NCBI GenBank assembly: GCA_965214995.1
Contig: CBDCCT010000002.1
Span: forward strand, 3,472,001-3,536,000
Origin: CBDCCT01 sp965214995
Lineage (GTDB): Bacteria; Deinococcota; Deinococci; Deinococcales; Trueperaceae
Direction: 5' to 3'
DNA length: 64,000 nt
Shown: piece by piece, positions 59,789-64,000 of the stretch
Layout of the letters: each line of letters opens with the position of its first letter
Position numbering within the stretch: the stretch's first letter is position 1
Translations under genes and position numbers: made by a program
The notes under the pieces: generated by a model
What the model was told of the DNA's origin: nothing
Database searches by the model: none
Seen by the model: only the letters and a program-made list of their open reading frames with translations

Positions 59789-60364
59789 ATGGATAGAACA
59801 CTAGACAGACGCGATGAAATCCTCGAGACCGCCGGAGAACTCTTCCGCGCGCACGGCTACCACGCCACCTCGATGCGCGACATCGCTAAGTCTCTTAACC
59901 TGCGCGGCTCGTCGCTCTACGCGCACGTGACCTCTAAAGAGGAGATGCTGTGGGAAATCGTCACCCACGCGGCGGACGCCTTTTTAGACAAGGCCGACGC
60001 GGTAGACCCCGCCCTCCCGGCGGACGCGCAACTGCGGGCGCTCGTCCGCGGGCACCTGGAGGTCATCGCCGAGGAACTGCCGCACGCGACGGTGTTTTTT
60101 CACGAGTGGAAGTTCTTATCGCAAAACTTAAAGGAGAACATCACCGCGCGGCGCGGCGCGTACGAAAGGCGTTTCCGCGAGACCATTGGGGCGGGCGTGC
60201 GCGAGGGGCTCTTCCAGGTTGAGGACCCCAAACTGGCGACGCTGTTTGTGCTCTCGTCGCTCAACTGGACCTACCAGTGGTTTCACAAAAACGGCGAACT
60301 CAGCCTAAACGAACTCACCGAAAAATATACGACGCTAATTTTTAACGCGTTAAACGCGAAGTAG
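59789..60364 (+). CDS. paaR: TetR-family repressor, probably PaaR
   Basis: 191 residues. The N-terminal helix-turn-helix (RRDEILETAGELFRAHGYHATSMRDIAKSLNLRGSSLY) is typical TetR, with a ligand-binding helical C-terminus. ATG 59789 begins 7 nt after the -10 box, so the message is almost leaderless; the frame stays open 36 nt upstream across the operator. The paaA gene 20 nt downstream and the operator pattern point to control by phenylacetyl-CoA. Confidence 0.8.
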   Translation: MDRTLDRRDEILETAGELFRAHGYHATSMRDIAKSLNLRGSSLYAHVTSKEEMLWEIVTHAADAFLDKADAVDPALPADAQLRALVRGHLEVIAEELPHATVFFHEWKFLSQNLKENITARRGAYERRFRETIGAGVREGLFQVEDPKLATLFVLSSLNWTYQWFHKNGELSLNELTEKYTTLIFNALNAK

Positions 60365-60384
60365 ACCAGCAGAGGAGGACGCGT

Positions 60385-61428
60385 ATGCCTGTAACCACCC
60401 AAGTTCCTGTCACAAGTCAAGTAGACCTCACAGCCGCGCAGAACGAAGAGGACGCAAAGCTGGAAGCCTTTGAGGCGCGCATCGCCGACGGCGAAAAAAT
60501 CGAGCCCGGCGACTGGATGCCGGGGGCGTACCGCAAGCAGCTCATCCGCATGATTTCGCAGCACGCGCATAGCGAGGTCGTCGGGATGCTGCCCGAGGGC
60601 GCGTGGATAGCGCACGCCCCGAGCTTGCGGCGCAAGATGATTCTCCTAGCCAAGGTGCAAGACGAGGCGGGGCACGGCCAGTACCTCTACCACGCGGCGG
60701 AGACGCTGGGCGCGACTCGAGAGGAGATGGTGGACGCGCTTCTGACGGGCCGCGCCAAATACTCGTCCATCTTCAACTACCCGTCTCTGACCTGGGCGGA
60801 CGTGGGCATGATTGGCTGGCTCGTGGACGGCGCGGCTATCAAGAACCAGACGATGCTGGCGCGCTGCTCGTATGGCCCCTACTCGCGCGCAATGGTCCGC
60901 ATCTGCACCGAGGAGACGTTTCACCACAAGCAGGGCAAAGAAATGGTCATCCGCTACGCGCAAGGGACCAAAAAGCAGCGCGAGATGGCGCAGGACGCGC
61001 TCGACCGCTGGTGGTGGCCGTCTTTGATGATGTTGGGACCGCACGACGCGGATTCACCCAACACCACACAACTCATGCGCTGGGGCGTCAAGACGAAAAC
61101 GAACGACGAGGTGCGCCAAGAGTTTATCAACGAGCACGCGCCGGAACTTTTGGAAGCGGGCCTCACCATCCCCGACCCCGACTTGCGCTTTGACGAGGAG
61201 ACCGGCAACTGGCACCACGGCCCCATCGACTGGGACGAGTTCTGGCGCGTCGTTAAGGGCGGCGGTCCCTGCAACGAGGAGCGGATGAGCGCGAAGCGCA
61301 AAGCACACGAGGAGGGCGCGTGGGTGCGCGAGGCGATGGACGCGTACGCGCGGCGGCAGGCTTCGGCTCGAGAGGTGGCTCGAACGTTGACGTCCGGCAA
61401 AACTCACGCTCTGCACGCAAACGGCTAG
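60385..61428 (+). CDS. paaA: Phenylacetyl-CoA epoxidase, catalytic subunit PaaA
   Basis: 347 residues. LLAKVQDEAGHGQYLYHAAETLG and ICTEETFHHKQGKEMV carry the two E-x-x-H iron-ligand sets of the bacterial multicomponent monooxygenase fold, as in PaaA. It epoxidises the ring of phenylacetyl-CoA with the PaaBCDE partners, none of which are in this window. GAGGAGG precedes ATG 60385. The first 16 residues come from an 18-nt duplication (PVTTQV, PVTSQV) before the conserved domain. Confidence 0.92.
   Translation: MPVTTQVPVTSQVDLTAAQNEEDAKLEAFEARIADGEKIEPGDWMPGAYRKQLIRMISQHAHSEVVGMLPEGAWIAHAPSLRRKMILLAKVQDEAGHGQYLYHAAETLGATREEMVDALLTGRAKYSSIFNYPSLTWADVGMIGWLVDGAAIKNQTMLARCSYGPYSRAMVRICTEETFHHKQGKEMVIRYAQGTKKQREMAQDALDRWWWPSLMMLGPHDADSPNTTQLMRWGVKTKTNDEVRQEFINEHAPELLEAGLTIPDPDLRFDEETGNWHHGPIDWDEFWRVVKGGGPCNEERMSAKRKAHEEGAWVREAMDAYARRQASAREVARTLTSGKTHALHANG
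60388..60423 (+). repeat. 18-nt tandem duplication at the 5' end of paaA
   Basis: Two 18-nt units (60388-60405, 60406-60423) encode PVTTQV and PVTSQV directly after the start codon and keep the frame. Confidence 0.75.
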
Positions 61429-61519
61429 GGGCGGTCTTTAGCCATACGGGCGCGAGCTGTTTTTCGCTGTCCGTCACGTTTGGCAGTCGGCGCGGGCTAG
61501 CTGCCCCCTGCTGCAACTC

Positions 61520-62806
61520 CTATGTCGCCCGCCCCTCGAGCCTCTCCCTACGAATCTCCCCGACATTCCGGCAGCCCGCCAAACCCATCGTCAGGTCAAA
61601 GTCGGCCTTGACGTTCTTGACGAGCTCACGCACGCCCCGCTCGCCCGCCACCGCCAGCGCGTAAACGTAAAGCCGACCCACCAGGACCGCGGTCGCGCCC
61701 AGGGCAACCGCCTTGAACATGTCCGCGCCGCCCCGAATCCCGCTGTCCATGAGTACCGGCACGCGCCCCCCGACGGCTTTGACAACGCCGGGCAGCGCGT
61801 CCAAGGCGGCAACCGCCCCGTCCACCTGCCGCCCGCCGTGGTTCGAGACGATGAGGCCGTCCACGCCGTGCTCGAGCGCCTCCTTAGCGTCATCCGGATG
61901 CAACACCCCTTTGAGCACGATGGGAAGCTCTGTGTGCGCTCGCAAGAAATCTACGTCGTCCCAGCTCAAAGACGGTTTGGAGTAGGTCCGGATAAAACGC
62001 CCCACCGCGGCGACGGGCTCGCCCGAACGCAAATTGTCCCGGAACGAACCGGGGTGGGCCCGCGCCATCTGTAAGAGCGCCCGGATGGAGGAGAGGGTGA
62101 CCTTTCGCTCTCTGGGCTCCTGAGTCGCGTCCGCAAGCGCCTCCTTGAAGTTCGGGTCGCTGGTGTACTGGGCGATGCCCTTGCCTCGCAAGAAGGGCAG
62201 ATAAGCGAGGTCTAAGTCGCGGGTGCGCCAGCCGAGCAGGGTCGTGTCCAGCGTGAGCACGAGGGCCGTGCAGCCGCAGGCCTCAGCACGCCTTACAAAA
62301 CTCAAGACCAGGTCGGCGCTCTGGCTGTAGTAGAGCTGAAACCAGCGCGGACTCTCCCCCATAACGCGGGCGCACGTTTCCATCGGCACCGACGCCTGGC
62401 TCGAGAAAACGAACGGCACGCCCTCCGCGGCGGCGGCCTTGGCGACGGCCAAGTCGGCCTCGCGGTGCGCCATCTCCAACACGCCGATGGGGGCGAGCAG
62501 AAAGGGGCTCGGCAGCGTGTGACCGAAAAATTCAACCGATGCGTCGCGCTCGGACACGTTTCTGAGCATCCGCGGCACGATACGCCAGCGCTCGAACGCT
62601 TCGCGGTTTTCTAAGATGGTGCTTTCCAAACCTGCACCGCCCGCCACGTACGCGAAGCCTTCGGCGCTCATCTTGCGGCGCGCGGCCTCCTCGAGCCGCT
62701 TCACATCAACCGGCACCAGAGGCTTGTCGCCCGCCACCCCGCCTACATAAACCTCTTCTTGGCGTTTGCGCCCGACGTTGCTTTCAACCGCCCTTTCGTC
62801 CGCCAC
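61520..62806 (-). CDS. FMN-dependent 2-hydroxyacid dehydrogenase/lactate 2-monooxygenase-like
   Basis: About 428 residues. APIGVLEMAHREADLAVAKAA, SSQASVPMETCA, QLYYSQSADLV, VLKGVLHPDDAKEALEHGVDG with the active-site-proximal SNHGGRQVDG (catalytic His, Arg) and DSGIRGGADMFKAVALGA are the FMN alpha-hydroxyacid dehydrogenase signatures. The substrate (lactate, glycolate or another) is unresolved. GTG 62806 is preferred because TATGAT (62813-62818) lies 6 nt upstream, a leaderless arrangement; GTG 62845 is possible. Confidence 0.87.
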   Translation of the reverse strand: MADERAVESNVGRKRQEEVYVGGVAGDKPLVPVDVKRLEEAARRKMSAEGFAYVAGGAGLESTILENREAFERWRIVPRMLRNVSERDASVEFFGHTLPSPFLLAPIGVLEMAHREADLAVAKAAAAEGVPFVFSSQASVPMETCARVMGESPRWFQLYYSQSADLVLSFVRRAEACGCTALVLTLDTTLLGWRTRDLDLAYLPFLRGKGIAQYTSDPNFKEALADATQEPRERKVTLSSIRALLQMARAHPGSFRDNLRSGEPVAAVGRFIRTYSKPSLSWDDVDFLRAHTELPIVLKGVLHPDDAKEALEHGVDGLIVSNHGGRQVDGAVAALDALPGVVKAVGGRVPVLMDSGIRGGADMFKAVALGATAVLVGRLYVYALAVAGERGVRELVKNVKADFDLTMGLAGCRNVGEIRRERLEGRAT

Positions 62807-62812
62807 CTCAGC

Positions 62813-62818
62813 ATCATA
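62813..62818 (-). promoter_or_regulatory. -10 box for a probably leaderless transcript
   Basis: On the minus strand TATGAT (one mismatch from TATAAT) is followed after 6 nt by GTG 62806 of the hydroxyacid dehydrogenase gene. No strong -35 box is visible. The placement agrees with leaderless transcripts, which are common in Deinococcota. Confidence 0.45.
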
Positions 62819-62959
62819 CCTTGCGGCTCGGCTCCGAACAGGCACGGGAGTTTCAGGGCTTCCGCCGCCTTCCCGGCCAATCCGGTTTCATCCTTTTTCG
62901 CCACTTCTTGAGACGGACCCGGTAAACCTTTTCATGACGCTTTGGCTTCCGGCGATTCG

Positions 62960-64000
62960 CTAGCGCTTGATGGGCAAATCTCGAGGAAACCCCGTCAAAA
63001 CCTCTACTCCCGCGTCCGTCACCACCACGTCGTCCTCGATGCGCACGCCGCCGAGCCCCGGCGCGTAAACGCCCGGCTCGATGGTAAACAGCATACCCGG
63101 CTCTAAAAGGTCCTCGACCCCCGCCGCAATCTGCGGGATGGGCTCGTGAATCTCCAAGCCCAATCCGTGCCCCGTGCGGTGGATAAACAGGGAGCCGTAG
63201 CCGGCCTCTTCGATGACTCTCCGCGCTGCCCTGTCCACCTCGCCCATCGGCACGCCCGGCCCGGCGGCGGCAACGGCGGCCCGGTTGGCGCGCAGCACCG
63301 CGTCGTGCATCCGCCTCATCTCCTCGCTGGGGGTGCCCAAACAAAAGGTCCGCGTGATGTCGGCGGGGTAGCCGTCCGCCTTGCCGCCAAAGTCGATAAG
63401 CAAGAATTCGCCCTCCCCAAGTTTCCGGTCGCTCACCCCGCCGTGGGGAAGCGCGCTGTTGGGCCCCGTCTGGACGAGCGCGCCGAACGCCTCGCCCTCG
63501 CTCCCGTGCGCGCGCAGCGCCTCGCTGAGCCGCGCTTTGATGGCGCGCTCCGTCATGCCGGGTTCTGTCTCGCCGAGCACCGCCGAGAGCGCCTCCTCGC
63601 TCAGCCGGACGGCCCGGCGCACGGCGTCCACTTCTCCCGCCGTTTTCTTGGCCCGGATGGCGATGAGTTCACGTTCAACCGGTTTCACCCGCAGGGTCTC
63701 GTCCGCCCGCTTGAACGCTTCCCACTCGCTCACGCGCATCGTCATGCCGTCCACGCCGAGCGTCCCGCCCCGGAGGCCCAGCCCCGCCACCGCCGCCTCG
63801 AACGCGCCCCCAAAGCCCGCCTCGTCGGTCCAGACGAAAGTTTGCGCTCCTAAGTCGGGGCGCGCGTTTAGCTGGGGCAGCTCGAGCTCCGGAACGATAA
63901 AGGCCGTTTCGCCCTCCGGCGTAAAAAGCGCCACGATGGGCCTTTCCGAGAGGTGAAAGTGCAGCCCCGTGAAGTAGACCATGTTGGCCCCCGGCACGAG
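62960..64000 (-). CDS. M24-family Xaa-Pro peptidase, 5' end outside the window
   Basis: The visible 346 codons cover most of a pita-bread aminopeptidase or prolidase. The metal ligands appear in order in DFGGKADGYPADITRTF (Asp, Asp), HRTGHGLG (His), TIEPGVY (Glu) and RIEDDV (Glu). The coding frame is open to the right edge (LVPGANMVYFTG), so the N-terminus is missing. It cleaves Xaa-Pro bonds, acting in peptide turnover. Prolidase and aminopeptidase P cannot be separated here. Confidence 0.88.
   Translation of the reverse strand, partial: LVPGANMVYFTGLHFHLSERPIVALFTPEGETAFIVPELELPQLNARPDLGAQTFVWTDEAGFGGAFEAAVAGLGLRGGTLGVDGMTMRVSEWEAFKRADETLRVKPVERELIAIRAKKTAGEVDAVRRAVRLSEEALSAVLGETEPGMTERAIKARLSEALRAHGSEGEAFGALVQTGPNSALPHGGVSDRKLGEGEFLLIDFGGKADGYPADITRTFCLGTPSEEMRRMHDAVLRANRAAVAAAGPGVPMGEVDRAARRVIEEAGYGSLFIHRTGHGLGLEIHEPIPQIAAGVEDLLEPGMLFTIEPGVYAPGLGGVRIEDDVVVTDAGVEVLTGFPRDLPIKR

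Noticed and set aside
60388..60423. CRISPR-like interpretation of the many short repeats
   Set aside because: The repeats are adjacent without spacers, differ from place to place and lie mostly inside coding sequence; no cas gene is present.

Overview
The window is high-GC bacterial DNA. A cell-division/murein (dcw) operon, an RNase P RNA gene, a roughly 45-kb surface-glycan island and a short stretch of metabolic genes follow one another. Three things point to the Deinococcota, possibly a Truepera relative: the frequent GTG starts, the -10 boxes placed almost on start codons, and a TetR gene whose operator fits the motif I recall for Thermus PaaR. This is inference, because no taxonomic marker could be searched. 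The hexamer CTCGAG is strongly over-represented (25 copies by hand count in positions 1-9000) but absent from two AT-richer genes, which therefore look acquired.

Layout. Positions 1-9291 (minus strand) carry mraZ-rsmH-ftsL-ftsI-murF-mraY-murD-ftsW-murG-murC, tightly overlapped and without murE, preceded by MraZ-box repeats. rnpB (minus) lies at about 9753-10203. Positions 10616-17204 form a nonulosonic (sialic-acid-like) acid module: SDR enzyme, LegC-type aminotransferase, CMP-sugar synthetase, glycosyltransferase-like protein, NeuB synthase, NeuD acetyltransferase and PtmE-type nucleotidyltransferase. Positions 17286-37341 are a long, largely overlapping run with a deacetylase-like protein, a DUF4910-type protein, a pyruvyltransferase, a LIC12162-type protein, six glycosyltransferases, an O-antigen ligase/polymerase, an asparagine-synthase-type amidotransferase, a UDP-sugar dehydrogenase, a phosphoglycosyl transferase, an ATP-grasp ligase, a HAD phosphatase and a second DegT aminotransferase. 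A SARP/AAA regulator (37975-40065) separates this run from a PglF-like dehydratase, a YdcF protein, two divergent paralogous lipoproteins, a polysaccharide deacetylase, an acquired glycosyltransferase, a FemAB-like protein and a PglK-like ABC flippase.

Positions 52951-55412 hold a decayed second copy of the nonulosonate module: an intact SDR gene, an in-frame deletion chimera of the aminotransferase and cytidylyltransferase genes, an intact copy of the glycosyltransferase-like gene, and a neuB stub with an internal stop. After this come E1 beta/alpha dehydrogenase genes, a LysE exporter, an AT-rich HEPN-like gene, paaR-paaA, an FMN-dependent 2-hydroxyacid dehydrogenase and an M24 peptidase cut by the window edge.

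Together the island could make an activated nonulosonic acid and a bacillosamine-like or amidated uronic-acid-containing oligosaccharide, build it on a lipid carrier (PglC-like start), flip it (PglK-like) and polymerise or ligate it (WaaL/Wzy-like). A pattern not explained by the genes runs through the window. Short imperfect tandem duplications of 9-24 bp, often AT-rich, sit at the ends and linkers of many proteins. In genes the units are multiples of three; between genes they are not (11, 14 and 23 bp).
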